Part shown: one piece after another, positions 45,037 to 54,400 of the stretch | Position numbering within the stretch: the stretch's first letter is position 1 | Layout: each line of letters starts with the position of its first letter | Assembly: GCA_038146785.1 (NCBI GenBank) | Contig: JAYQSI010000016.1 | Coordinates: 310,001 to 374,000, forward strand | DNA from: VMDJ01 sp038146785 | Lineage (GTDB): Bacteria; Pseudomonadota; Gammaproteobacteria; Chromatiales; Chromatiaceae | Length of the DNA: 64,000 bases | Direction of reading: 5' to 3' | The notes under the pieces: generated by a model | Told to the model about the DNA's origin: nothing | The model's database searches: none | Seen by the model: the letters and a program-made list of their open reading frames with translations, nothing else | Position numbers and translations under genes: made by a program

Positions 45037-48000
45037 ATGCAGATCGCGACAGCACTTCAACGCATCATCAGTTACACCATTATTGCGCTAGGCCTTGTGG
45101 TGCTAATAGCGCGCCTCACGCTACCGAGCTACTCAAACCTTGGTGCTGACATCGTTCAACTTGCCAAGCAGCATGGCAACATTGACCTAAAGCTTTCTCG
45201 TGCAGAACTGACATGGCGCGGCGCTCTGCCAAAAGTGGCTTTGTACGATGTGCAAATCGCCACTGAATCAGAGCCTCTTTTTGCCAAAGAGATTAGCGTC
45301 AACATTTCACCGTTAGCACTGATTAGCTCAAATCCTTTAGCGCATATCCAAGTGCATGTTGACCAGCTAGCGTTACGCTTTATTCGTGAGCTCGATGGCA
45401 AAGTTCATCTGGCTGGCTTTACACAACAAAGCAATGATGCAAACACTTTTTTACTGCCAGGCAAAGTTACGCTACATGACATTCAACTCACTTGGCAGGA
45501 TATGCGCCGCGCAGACGCGCCGATCACCGTTGATAATTTGAATGCCTACATTGAAGGTAGTGATTCGCACTTCTACGGTTATGCTTCACTCAACTCATCG
45601 ATTGGCGAGCTTGATTTTATTGCAGACATTGACGGCAACCCATTAAGCAGCAACTGGTCTGGTGAAAGTCAGTTACACATCAAACAACTCAAGCTGCCTG
45701 TACTTGCTAAAGAGCTTGATCTTGAGTCAATCGATATTACCGAAGGGACTGGTCAGCTATCGTTAACTCAGACATGGAAGGATGCGACTGTTATCACCAA
45801 TCAAGGTGAGATCACACTTAATCACCTAGGTCTATCGCGCAACAAAAAGACGCTTAAAGATGTCAGCCTTAACGCTCTTATCAGCACTGTGCGAGATAAC
45901 GAAGCCACACAAGTTGAAGTTCAAGCCAACGCATTAAAACTTGCTGACCAGCAAGGCACCTTTAAATTAGCTTTATCTCTACCGCATGATGCGCAGCTCG
46001 CACCATTTAAAGCAGGTGTAAAAGACCTGCCAATGGACATTGCCAATCAACTGCTGCCTTTTGTCGCCTCAAGTCCTGACAGCGTAAATACACTCAAGCA
46101 ATTTAGCCTGCAGGGCAAACTTAAACAGGCGGCGCTTTCACACTTTAATGACCAGCTCTCAATCACCATCGATTCTGAGAACAATGCGTTTCAAGCACCG
46201 TCTGTTTTTAAACGTCCATTCCAATTAGACGCACTGAAAAGTCAGGTTCGCGTAAATAACCTCTCAAGCAATGCGTCGGTATTCATTGAAAACGCACAGA
46301 TTAAAAGTCGCGGCATGCTAATGAATCTCAATGGCGCCGTGACAAATCTTGCTAATGCGCCACACATGCTCATCAGCAGTGATTTCTCTTCCATCGACAT
46401 TCAACACCTTGAGCATTTTTTACCTGACGCTTACCTCACAACAAATCTTGTCACTTGGTTAACCGATTCACTTAAGCGCGGCACACTTGATCAAGGTCGC
46501 TTACTGATTAACGGCCCTGCTTCACACTTCCCTTATGATCAAACACGCGATGGTAGCTTTTCAGTTATCGGCCAGTTAACTCAGGCACCTTTACGCTTTA
46601 ACCCCGACTGGCCCGCTATCAATGACATGTCAGCTGAGCTCTGGTTCTACGAGAACAGCATGGAGATCACGGCAGACCGCGGCACGATTCTTAACTCGCC
46701 TTTGCAAACAGTGCATGCTGAGATCAAAAGCTTGGAACCTATCTCACCGCTACTTATCAATGGTTCACTCAATGGCCCATCACAAGATGCGCTTGGTGTT
46801 TTGCAGTCCAAAGCGCTGAATAAAAAGTTGGGTTACCTCGCGGATGCCTTTTCTCTGAAAGGCGAAAGTCGTACTGAGCTCAAACTGCAAATACCGCTAG
46901 CAAAGAATGATGAAAAGTATGTGCTCGATGGCGCTATTCACTTAAACAATACTGATCTGACGCTTAGTAGCTGGCCACTTACCCTACAAAAGGTTAACGG
47001 CGCATTAGCACTAACACTCGATGGCGTATCCGCAAAGAAGCTAACCGGCACACTTTGGGATAAACCTTTCACCTCACACATCAAAAACAAACAAGGCGAA
47101 ACGCGCATTCATTTGAATAGCGCCTTAACCATTGATCGCTTAAAAACAGAACTGCCCGACCTCCCCTTGTCTGGTATCACAGGCGAAACAGCGATCGCTG
47201 CACAATTTGTCATTCCGCCACGAGATAGCAAGACACCTCTCGAGCTGATCATCGACAGTCAGTTGAAAGGTATTGATATCGATTTACCTCAGCCAGTTGG
47301 CAAACCCAAAGCGCAAGCCCAGCCGCTTCGCGTTTCACTGCCGATTGATAATGGCGTTAAACATGTTGCCCTTAGCTACAAGAAAAATATTCACGCCATC
47401 TTTTCAGCGGATGGTGAGCGTGGCGCAATTACATTAGGTGATAAAAAACCCACGCTACCCAATGACAAGACCTTACGTCTGAATATCAATGTGCCTCGTG
47501 TCAATTTGGCGCAATGGCAGAAGGCTCTTGATCAAGGCGAAAGCTCGAATCGTGCGGTGGAATTAACTATCGATACCGCACTGATGGAGCTAGGCGCCAC
47601 GCAGTTCACCAACTTCAAAGCCACGCTTAATTCAAAAGATGATGCATTAAGTGCTGAGATAAACAGTGATCAGCTTGTTGGCTCAATCTCACGTGCGAAG
47701 AAAAACGATGCCATTGTTGCCAAGCTTGAAAAGGCGCATCTGCGTTTTGATCCAGGTGTTGGCAAGCCTGCCTCACCTAAGCCTGAGCCAAGCTTGCTCG
47801 ATCCACGTTCGCTACCGACTGTAGATCTACAGATCACCGACTTTAAATTAAACGATGCCCCACTCGGCAAACTCTCAATGAGTTCTACCCGTCGCATCGA
47901 TGGTCAAGAAGTCGAACATCTTTTAATCGATGGTGAAAGTGGTAGCGCGGACATTCACGGCTACTGGGTTTGGGGATCGCCCTCACCGCTGACACGTATT

Positions 48001-48765
48001 GATGGCGAGATTAATGCCACCGATATCGGCAAGCTGCTTAAGCAACTCGGTTATGCCGAGCACACCTCAGAGTCGGCGCTCGACGCGAAGATCAAATCGC
48101 TCTCTTGGCCCGGCCACCCCGGCCAATTTCACTTGGCATCGATCGAAGGTCTCGCTTCGATGCGTTACAGCAAAGGTCGTCTGAATGACCTAGAGCCGGG
48201 CATCACTCGTGTACTTGGCTTGTTGAACCTTGATGCTATCGGTAAGCGCCTAAGACTCGACTTTGGTGATGTGCTGAAAAAAGGCTATAGCTATGACTAC
48301 ATCAGTGCCGATTTTGGTGTTGGTTTAGGTCAGGCTGCGACCTCAAACTTTCATATGCAAGGTGCCACAGGCGTGATCGATCTTGGTGGTCGTATCGGTC
48401 TGGTCGCAGAAGATTTTGACCTGCGAGTTAATGTCACACCGGATCTAGATACCCTATTACCACTGGCCGCGTCTGCCGTCGGCGGACCTGTCACTGGCGT
48501 TGCCACCTTCCTCGCACAGCAAGTGTTGGGAGATCGCATCAATCGCGCTTACCGTTTTGACTATGAGGTTACTGGCGCTTGGGATGACCCTCAGCTTTCA
48601 GCGCTCGATACCAGCGGCGCCTTCTCTCGCTTATTCAATGCGCTGACCGGCAAAGAAAGCAAGAAAGCGACCGACCAACAGAAAGACATGGTGAAGCCCA
48701 CCGAAGATCGCAAAAACATCTTCCAGCGTACGCTTAAAAATCTGAAAGGCGACGACGCTAAATAA
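45037..48765 (+). CDS. yhdP: YhdP family AsmA-like envelope protein
   Basis: A 1242-residue inner-membrane-anchored periplasmic protein. An N-terminal helix (RIISYTIIALGLVVLIARLTL) precedes a long repeated beta structure (DUF3971/AsmA2-like), as in the bridge-like lipid-transfer group of TamB, YhdP and YdbH. The C-terminal AsmA2 domain contains RYSKGRLNDLEPGITRVLGLLNLDA and FDLRVNVTPDLDTLLPLAAS. In E. coli YhdP helps move phospholipids to the outer membrane. It starts five bases after rng, as in E. coli, and is of similar size (1266 there). Confidence 0.93.
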   Translation: MQIATALQRIISYTIIALGLVVLIARLTLPSYSNLGADIVQLAKQHGNIDLKLSRAELTWRGALPKVALYDVQIATESEPLFAKEISVNISPLALISSNPLAHIQVHVDQLALRFIRELDGKVHLAGFTQQSNDANTFLLPGKVTLHDIQLTWQDMRRADAPITVDNLNAYIEGSDSHFYGYASLNSSIGELDFIADIDGNPLSSNWSGESQLHIKQLKLPVLAKELDLESIDITEGTGQLSLTQTWKDATVITNQGEITLNHLGLSRNKKTLKDVSLNALISTVRDNEATQVEVQANALKLADQQGTFKLALSLPHDAQLAPFKAGVKDLPMDIANQLLPFVASSPDSVNTLKQFSLQGKLKQAALSHFNDQLSITIDSENNAFQAPSVFKRPFQLDALKSQVRVNNLSSNASVFIENAQIKSRGMLMNLNGAVTNLANAPHMLISSDFSSIDIQHLEHFLPDAYLTTNLVTWLTDSLKRGTLDQGRLLINGPASHFPYDQTRDGSFSVIGQLTQAPLRFNPDWPAINDMSAELWFYENSMEITADRGTILNSPLQTVHAEIKSLEPISPLLINGSLNGPSQDALGVLQSKALNKKLGYLADAFSLKGESRTELKLQIPLAKNDEKYVLDGAIHLNNTDLTLSSWPLTLQKVNGALALTLDGVSAKKLTGTLWDKPFTSHIKNKQGETRIHLNSALTIDRLKTELPDLPLSGITGETAIAAQFVIPPRDSKTPLELIIDSQLKGIDIDLPQPVGKPKAQAQPLRVSLPIDNGVKHVALSYKKNIHAIFSADGERGAITLGDKKPTLPNDKTLRLNINVPRVNLAQWQKALDQGESSNRAVELTIDTALMELGATQFTNFKATLNSKDDALSAEINSDQLVGSISRAKKNDAIVAKLEKAHLRFDPGVGKPASPKPEPSLLDPRSLPTVDLQITDFKLNDAPLGKLSMSSTRRIDGQEVEHLLIDGESGSADIHGYWVWGSPSPLTRIDGEINATDIGKLLKQLGYAEHTSESALDAKIKSLSWPGHPGQFHLASIEGLASMRYSKGRLNDLEPGITRVLGLLNLDAIGKRLRLDFGDVLKKGYSYDYISADFGVGLGQAATSNFHMQGATGVIDLGGRIGLVAEDFDLRVNVTPDLDTLLPLAASAVGGPVTGVATFLAQQVLGDRINRAYRFDYEVTGAWDDPQLSALDTSGAFSRLFNALTGKESKKATDQQKDMVKPTEDRKNIFQRTLKNLKGDDAK

Positions 48766-48842
48766 ATGTGCATTAACTCAGACAGCTGAGTGCGCATTCG
48801 TTAACATATTGAAAAACTCGATTTGATAAGGCGACAGTATTC

Positions 48843-49674
48843 ATGAGCTATGGCATGACAAAGGTTGCGGCTATCCAGTTAGCCTCAGGCACCAATATCA
48901 ATGCAAACCTTCTTGCGACCGAGAAAATGCTTGAAGAGGCTGCTCGACAAGGCGCCAAGCTCGCCGTACTTCCTGAGTCCTTCGCCTTTCTTGGCAACTC
49001 ATGTAAAGACGTCTTACCGTTTCCGTGAAACTCAAGGTGATGGCCCTCTGCAACAATTTCTGTCGCGCGTTGCGGCACGACTGGGCATTTGGATCGTCGG
49101 CGGCACCATTCCATTAGAAGGTGATGATCAATCCAAGTGGCGCGCTTCAAGCTTGATCTTTAATGATCGCGGTCAAGAAGTCGGTCGCTACGATAAGCGT
49201 CATCTCTTTGATGTAAACATTGTTGAGTCTGCTGAGACCTTTAACGAATCAAACACCATCGAGCCAGGTGACAGCGTCACCGTGATCGACTCACCTGTCG
49301 GCAAGCTTGGCGTTGCGGTGTGTTATGACTTGCGCTTCCCTGAGCTATTCCGCGCGATGATCGACAAGGGCGCCGAGGTGATTGCCTTACCTGCCGCCTT
49401 CACTGCTGTCACAGGACGTGCGCATTGGGAAACGCTTGTACGTGCCCGCGCAATTGAGAATTTGGCTTATGTGGTTGCCGCTGACCAAGGCGGTTTCCAC
49501 GTCAAAGGTCGTGAAACCCATGGCCACAGCATGATTGTTGACCCATGGGGCAGCGTTTTAGATAAGCGTGACAAAGGCAATGGTTTTGCGATCGGCAATA
49601 TCAATCATGATTTCCAAACCAATACACGCCGCAACTTCCCTTGTCTGCAGCATCGTCAATTGAAGTGCAATTAA
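48843..49674 (+). CDS. Carbon-nitrogen hydrolase (nitrilase family), frameshifted
   Basis: About 276 residues after one-base repair. N-terminal strand MTKVAAIQLASGTNINANL and catalytic Glu in LAVLPESFAFLG. After a frame break somewhere in 48990-49020 (one extra base) the protein continues RETQGDGPLQQFLSRVAARLGIWIVGGTIPL. The catalytic Lys is in RYDKRHLFDV and the nucleophile Cys in LGVAVCYDLRFPELFR; GRETHGHSMIVDPWG is near the end. Relatives hydrolyse deaminated glutathione (Nit1/YbeM-type) or other omega-amides, and the KRHLFDV-VCYDLRFPE pattern is of that type. It lies between yhdP and tldD, a common gammaproteobacterial position. Confidence 0.9.
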
Positions 49675-49686
49675 TCACAACCCACT

Positions 49687-51129
49687 ATGACAACACCTTT
49701 AGATCTGGCGAAAGCCACCCTGCTCGACAAACCCGGGCTTAACGACTCAGCGATTAACAAAGTGATGGATCGCTTACTCAGCCGCCAAATTGATGCGGCT
49801 GATTTGTACTTTCAGTACTCGCGTCTTGAGTCTTGGATTCTTGATGACGGCATTATCAAAGAAGGCAACCACAACATCGAACAAGGTGCTGGCTTGCGTG
49901 CTATCAGTGGTGAGAAAACTGGCTTTGCGTATACCGATGAGCTTTCAACCAATGCACTCTTAGATGCTGCGAGTGCGGCACGTGCCATTGCGCATCATCA
50001 ACAAGACAGTCACTTTGGCCTGAAATCCCAGCGTGATGCGAAAGCGCTCTACCCTGCGATCAATCCGCTCGACACCTTAAGCGAATCACAAAAGCTTGAT
50101 CTGATGAAGAAGCTCGATGCTTTAGCACGTGCTGAAGATCCACGCGTTAAGCAGGTCACGGTGAGCATGGTTGCAGCACACGACACTGTTCTCGTGATTA
50201 ACGAACAAGGCGAGATGGCTGGTGACGTACGACCTTTAGTGCGTATGAATGTCAGCGTGATCGTTGAACAAAATGGTCGTCGTGAACAAGCCAGTTGCGG
50301 TGGCGGTGCTCGCACTTCACTCGAGTTCTTCTTAAATGAAGACAAAGCCGAAGGCTATGCCAAAGAAGCCGTGCGCCAAGCATTAGTCAACCTTGAAGCT
50401 GTTGATGCGCCAGCAGGCATGCTGCCTGTCGTGCTCGGACCAGGCTGGCCGGGCGTGTTATTGCACGAAGCAGTAGGCCATGGTCTTGAAGGTGACTTTA
50501 ACCGTAAAGGCACCTCTGCGTTCTCAGGTCGTATTGGTGAGCAAGTAGCTTCGCCTTTAGTTACGGTTGTGGATGACGGCACACTGGATGGGCGTCGCGG
50601 CTCTTTAAGTGTTGATGATGAAGGCACGCCTTCTCAAAACACGGTGCTAATCGAGAACGGCATCCTGAAAGGCTATATGCAAGACAAGATGAATGCGCGA
50701 CTGATGGGCATGCCAACCACTGGCAATGGTCGTCGTGAATCCTATGCGCACCTACCCATGCCTCGCATGACCAACACCTATATGTTGGCGGGCGAAAGTG
50801 ATCCTGCTGAGATCATTGCGTCAGTCGACAAAGGACTCTATGCAGTTAACTTTGGCGGCGGCCAAGTTGACATCACCTCAGGCAAATTTGTTTTCTCAGC
50901 TAACGAAGCCTATCTGATTGAAAACGGCAAGATCACTAAGCCAGTGAAAGGCGCCACCTTAATTGGTAACGGTCCTGAATCAATGACTCAGATCAGCATG
51001 GTGGGCAACGACCTTAAGCTGGATAACGGTGTTGGCGTCTGCGGTAAAGAAGGTCAAAGCGTACCGGTTGGTGTCGGTCAGCCGACATTGAAGATTGATC
51101 AAATGACTGTCGGTGGTACCGCCGCATGA
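49687..51129 (+). CDS. tldD: Metalloprotease TldD
   Basis: Catalytic subunit of the TldD/TldE (PmbA) protease that trims leader peptides of modified peptides and degrades unfolded small proteins. It is 480 residues, with the HExxxH zinc motif in LLHEAVGHGLEGDFNRKG and the SFEVDE-like hallmark replaced by DDEGTPSQNTVLIENGILKGYM. Asp/Cys-rich C-terminal GNGPESMTQISMVGNDL matches the family. It overlaps pmbA by four bases, unlike E. coli where they are apart. Confidence 0.95.
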   Translation: MTTPLDLAKATLLDKPGLNDSAINKVMDRLLSRQIDAADLYFQYSRLESWILDDGIIKEGNHNIEQGAGLRAISGEKTGFAYTDELSTNALLDAASAARAIAHHQQDSHFGLKSQRDAKALYPAINPLDTLSESQKLDLMKKLDALARAEDPRVKQVTVSMVAAHDTVLVINEQGEMAGDVRPLVRMNVSVIVEQNGRREQASCGGGARTSLEFFLNEDKAEGYAKEAVRQALVNLEAVDAPAGMLPVVLGPGWPGVLLHEAVGHGLEGDFNRKGTSAFSGRIGEQVASPLVTVVDDGTLDGRRGSLSVDDEGTPSQNTVLIENGILKGYMQDKMNARLMGMPTTGNGRRESYAHLPMPRMTNTYMLAGESDPAEIIASVDKGLYAVNFGGGQVDITSGKFVFSANEAYLIENGKITKPVKGATLIGNGPESMTQISMVGNDLKLDNGVGVCGKEGQSVPVGVGQPTLKIDQMTVGGTAA

Positions 51130-52451
51130 GTCATTCTTTAGAAAGCTTACAAAGTGTTGTTGCCAATTTACTCGATGAAGCAAAACAACAAGGCGCATCA
51201 CAAGCTGAAGCTGCCGTGCATGCACAAAGTGGTTTAGATGTTGGCGTTCGCCTTGGTGAGATAGAAACGATTGAGCGCACCAGTGATCATGGCTTGGGCG
51301 TCACGGTGTATTTTGGCCAACGCAAAGGCTCAGCAAGCACAACTGACCTCACGCCTAATGCGATTAAAGAAACGGTTGAAGCGGCATGCCGTATTGCAAA
51401 GTACACCTCAGAAGATCCTGCAGCAGGACTTGCTGATGCGGACAAGATGGCAGCATCGATTCCTGATCTCGATCTAAATCATCATTGGAATGTCAGCGCA
51501 GATGAAGCAGCAGAGATCGCTTTACGTTGCGAAGCCGCAGCTCGAGAAGCTGATACTCGCATCAGCAATTCAGAAGGTGCGAGTACTCACACGCAAGCAA
51601 CCGCTTATGTCTATGCAAACAGTCATGGCTTTGTCGGTGGCTACCCTGCCACTCGTCACAGCTTAAGTTGTTCAGTGATTGCCGGAACAGGCGATCAAAT
51701 GCAGCGCGATTATTGGTATAGCTCGAGTCGCTTAGCGGATAAATTGGATAGCGCGGAAAGTGTTGGCTTAAAGGCCGCTGAACGTGCCATCGCTCGATTG
51801 AACAGCCGCAAGATTAAGACCACTAAATGCCCTGTGCTGTTTAGTGCCGAGATGGCCGGCGGCCTGATGCGTGGTTTGTTTGGCGCCATGCGCGGCTCTG
51901 CTATTTATCGCGATGCGAGTTTTTTAGGTGGCAAGCTGAATGAGCAGCTCTTCCCTGATTGGGTCAACATCGCTGAACAACCACACCTGTTACAGGCGCT
52001 GGGTAGCGCCCCCTTCGATAACGAAGGCGTCGCAACAACCGATAAAAAATTGATCGATGCGGGTCACTTAACCACCTATCTTTTAGATAGCTACAGTGCG
52101 CGCAAACTCAAGATGACGACAACCGGTCATGCTGGCGGCGTACGTAACCCGATTATTCAAAGCACTGGTCAGTCTCGTGAAGAGCTTCTTAAAGAGATGG
52201 GAACCGGTCTCTACATCACCGAACTGATGGGCCAAGGAAGCAACACGGTTACCGGTGATTACTCGCGTGGTGCGGCAGGCTTTTGGATTGAGAATGGCGA
52301 GATCGCTTATCCCGTCGAAGAGATCACCGTAGCAGGCAATCTTCAACAAATGTTCCAAGACCTTGAAGCCGTGGCTACCGATAACGATATTCCAAGCAGC
52401 TATAACACCGGCTCTTGGTTGATCAAACAAATGACCGTGGCAGGTAACTGA
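51126..52451 (+). CDS. pmbA: TldE/PmbA protease subunit
   Basis: Partner of TldD without the zinc motif; 441 residues. GSASTTDLTPNAIKETVEAAC and ISNSEGASTHTQATAYVYANSHGFVGGYPATRHS-like segments, the C-terminal TGLYITELMGQGSNTVTGDYSRGAAGFWIENGE and GSWLIKQMTVAGN are the family hallmarks. Translation coupling to tldD through an ATGA overlap implies equimolar synthesis of the heterodimer. Confidence 0.95.
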   Translation: MSHSLESLQSVVANLLDEAKQQGASQAEAAVHAQSGLDVGVRLGEIETIERTSDHGLGVTVYFGQRKGSASTTDLTPNAIKETVEAACRIAKYTSEDPAAGLADADKMAASIPDLDLNHHWNVSADEAAEIALRCEAAAREADTRISNSEGASTHTQATAYVYANSHGFVGGYPATRHSLSCSVIAGTGDQMQRDYWYSSSRLADKLDSAESVGLKAAERAIARLNSRKIKTTKCPVLFSAEMAGGLMRGLFGAMRGSAIYRDASFLGGKLNEQLFPDWVNIAEQPHLLQALGSAPFDNEGVATTDKKLIDAGHLTTYLLDSYSARKLKMTTTGHAGGVRNPIIQSTGQSREELLKEMGTGLYITELMGQGSNTVTGDYSRGAAGFWIENGEIAYPVEEITVAGNLQQMFQDLEAVATDNDIPSSYNTGSWLIKQMTVAGN

Positions 52452-52452
52452 T

Positions 52453-52836
52453 ATGCGCATCCTTCATACGATGATTCGATCTGGCAACCTTGAGCGCTCG
52501 ATTGCGTTTTATACCGAGATCATGGGCATGAAACTGCTACGCCAAAAAGACTATCCAAAAGGTGAATTCACCAATGCCTTTTTAGGCTATGGCGATGAAA
52601 GCGAACAAGCCGCGCTTGAGCTGACCTATAACTGGGGTGTCGAAAGCTACGATATGGGCACTGGCTTTGGGCATATCGCACTTGAAGTCGATGACGTTTA
52701 CGAAGCCACCGCTCAAATCAAAGCGAAGGGCGGCAAGATCATTCGAGATGCCGGCCCTATGAACGCAGGCACTCGGATCATTGCGTTTGTTGAAGACCCT
52801 GATGGCTATCAGATAGAGCTCATCGGCAAAGGTTGA
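52453..52836 (+). CDS. gloA: Lactoylglutathione lyase (glyoxalase I)
   Basis: Metal-dependent isomerisation of the methylglyoxal-glutathione hemithioacetal. 127 residues in two VOC repeats, with metal ligands His in RILHTMIRS, Glu in AALELTYNWG, His in GFGHIALEVDD and Glu in GYQIELIGKG. The E. coli type (Ni-dependent) has the same length. One base after pmbA; followed by a bidirectional terminator. Confidence 0.95.
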   Translation: MRILHTMIRSGNLERSIAFYTEIMGMKLLRQKDYPKGEFTNAFLGYGDESEQAALELTYNWGVESYDMGTGFGHIALEVDDVYEATAQIKAKGGKIIRDAGPMNAGTRIIAFVEDPDGYQIELIGKG

Positions 52837-52842
52837 GCACAT

Positions 52843-52869
52843 AAAAAAGGCCGCGATTGCGGCCTTTTT
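52843..52869. terminator. Bidirectional rho-independent terminator
   Basis: Perfect stem AAAAAGGCCGC / GCGGCCTTTTT with loop GATT; it has a T-run when read on either strand. It serves gloA (plus) and the adenylate-kinase-like gene (minus), whose stop is three bases further on. Confidence 0.93.
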
Positions 52870-52871
52870 CA

Positions 52872-53345
52872 TTAACGCTTTTTAGCGGCTTTCTTTTTCG
52901 CCGTTTTCTTGGCGACTTTTTTAGCGACCTTCTTTGCGACTTTTTTTGCCGCCTTTTTAGGTGCTGCTTTCTTAGCGACTTTTTTGGCGACCTTCTTGGC
53001 TACCTTTTTAACAGGTGCCTTCTTAGCCACTTTTTTAGTCACTTTCTTGGCGACTTTCTTTGTCACCTTTTTAGCAACCTTCTTTGTGACTTTCTTAGCG
53101 ACCTTTTTAGGCGCTGCTTTTTTGGTCACTTTTTTCGCCACCTTCTTAGTCACTTTCTTAGCGACTTTTTTCGGTGCTGCTTTTTTAGCCACTTTCTTGG
53201 CAGCAGCTTTCTTTGCAACCTTCTTAGCGACTTTCTTAGCCGCCTTCTTAGGCTCAGCTTTCTTAGCAGGCTCTTTCTTCGCCGCAGCCTTCTTGGCAAC
53301 CTTTTTAGCTACTTTCTTTGCTGCTTTTTTCTTAGCGCCTTTAGC
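52872..53345 (-). repeat. Degenerate tandem repeat encoding the Lys/Ala tail
   Basis: Roughly 158 codons of KKVAKKVxKK-type units in irregular 12- to 24-base periods, on the plus strand seen as repeated TTTTTTAGCGACTTTCTT-like segments. The copies differ at synonymous sites (AAA/AAG, GCT/GCC), so they have diverged under selection for protein composition. Length polymorphism by slippage is likely. Confidence 0.85.
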
Positions 53346-54083
53346 AGGTTGCTCTGCTGCTTCAGTAATCGCCGCTTCCAAAGCTGCTAGCTCATCAGGC
53401 GCAGCCTCTTCGACCTTCACCACCTCAATCTCTGGGCTTGGTGTTGCATCGATGACCTTCTTCACGCGAGTCCACAAATGGTCGCCGCCGATGGTTGCAT
53501 CAAAAGTTGAAAGCTTTTCTGCCTTCTCATAGAAATCGAGTAGCGGCACCATCGCCATATCGTACAAACGGATACGGTTACTGATGTTCTCTTCGTAATC
53601 GCCAGGACGCTGGGTACAACGCGCACCACACACATCACACACACCTTTCATCATCGGTGGGTTTACATAGATGTTGTAGCTGGTACCACACTTGTCACAT
53701 TGAACATGACCGACCAAGCGCTCCATCAGATCGTCGGTATCGACATGCAACTTGATCGCCAAATCCACTGGGCGGCCTAATTCATTAACGACTTGATCGA
53801 TATTGTCTGCCTGACCCACGCTCTTAGGCATATCAACGATGATATAGCCCTTCTTCAGGTTCATTTTTGGCAGCTGAACGCGCAGTAATGCGGTCAAAAG
53901 ATCCTCAGAAACCCGGCTGGAATCCCGTGCTTCACGAGCCAACTTGCCCAATTCACTATCTTCAGCCGCTGCCGTATCAACGATACTGTGCTGAGTGATC
54001 ACTGGGATTTTGTATTCTTTTGAGATTTTTTGAGCGAGTTCCGCTTTTCCGGAACCCTGGGGGCCTAATAAGACAATACGCAT
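52872..54083 (-). CDS. Adenylate-kinase-like protein fused to a Lys/Ala histone-H1-like tail
   Basis: 403 residues. Residues 1 to about 215 follow the adenylate kinase fold: MRIVLLGPQGSGKAELAQ, a four-cysteine zinc LID (CDKCGTSYNIYVNPPMMKGVCDVCG), and QRPGDYEENISNRIRLYD. The nucleotide site is altered: the P-loop GKGT is GKAE, the AMP-site TGDxxR is replaced by THSIVD-like sequence, and DGFPR becomes DMPKS. ATP/AMP transfer is therefore doubtful. Residues from about 240 are almost only Lys, Ala and Val/Thr in KKVAKK units, with estimated positive charge near half the residues. Such tails bind DNA or polyanions. Divergent from PPi-phosphofructokinase. The housekeeping adk must be elsewhere. 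Function unknown. Confidence 0.8.
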   Translation of the reverse strand: MRIVLLGPQGSGKAELAQKISKEYKIPVITQHSIVDTAAAEDSELGKLAREARDSSRVSEDLLTALLRVQLPKMNLKKGYIIVDMPKSVGQADNIDQVVNELGRPVDLAIKLHVDTDDLMERLVGHVQCDKCGTSYNIYVNPPMMKGVCDVCGARCTQRPGDYEENISNRIRLYDMAMVPLLDFYEKAEKLSTFDATIGGDHLWTRVKKVIDATPSPEIEVVKVEEAAPDELAALEAAITEAAEQPAKGAKKKAAKKVAKKVAKKAAAKKEPAKKAEPKKAAKKVAKKVAKKAAAKKVAKKAAPKKVAKKVTKKVAKKVTKKAAPKKVAKKVTKKVAKKVTKKVAKKVTKKVAKKAPVKKVAKKVAKKVAKKAAPKKAAKKVAKKVAKKVAKKTAKKKAAKKR

Positions 54084-54400
54084 GGCGCTCTCAGGTAATT
54101 GTTGAGTCTGAGCGGTTAAGCTCCAACAAGCCGATACAACTGGCTATTTTTTATACAATGATGTCGACATTTGGCGACATCGGGAAAAATTTCAGCGCAC
54201 AAACTACTGTAAATGCCCTGATATTGTCAACGAAGCGTCTGATTTTATTTGATTTTATTGGTATTTCTCATTCTTCAGCGCCGATTTTTCGAGCAAATTC
54301 ACTTTATTAGTCTTTCTATATATAAGGGTATTCAAACCTTCGATAGCGCCATTTCAGAATTCAGCGTACGTTTAGGTCATTAGCGTCAGCAGGAGGAAAA
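54084..54400. promoter_or_regulatory. Gap between the adk-like gene and pfp, with divergent promoters
   Basis: 317 bases without a credible gene; an open frame across 54020-54310 is not gene-like. It must hold promoters for both divergent genes. It is AT-rich, with TATATATAA at 54317-54325 that could be a -10 for pfp, but I see no convincing -35. The pfp ribosome-binding site AGGAGG ends 5 bases before its ATG. No clear operator was recognised. Confidence 0.4.

Noticed and set aside
52872..53345. Repeats considered as a CRISPR array
   Set aside because: No constant repeat length or unique spacers; the periodicity is that of Lys/Ala codons in an open frame.
52857..53532. Long plus-strand open frames rich in Phe, Leu and Ala opposite the adk-like gene's tail
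   Set aside because: They are the antisense of the Lys/Ala repeat (AAA/AAG and GCN read backwards); no ribosome-binding site, and composition is explained by the minus-strand gene.
54020..54310. Plus-strand open frame of 96 codons between the adk-like gene and pfp
   Set aside because: No ribosome-binding site, overlaps the adk-like start, AT-rich with no recognisable protein features.
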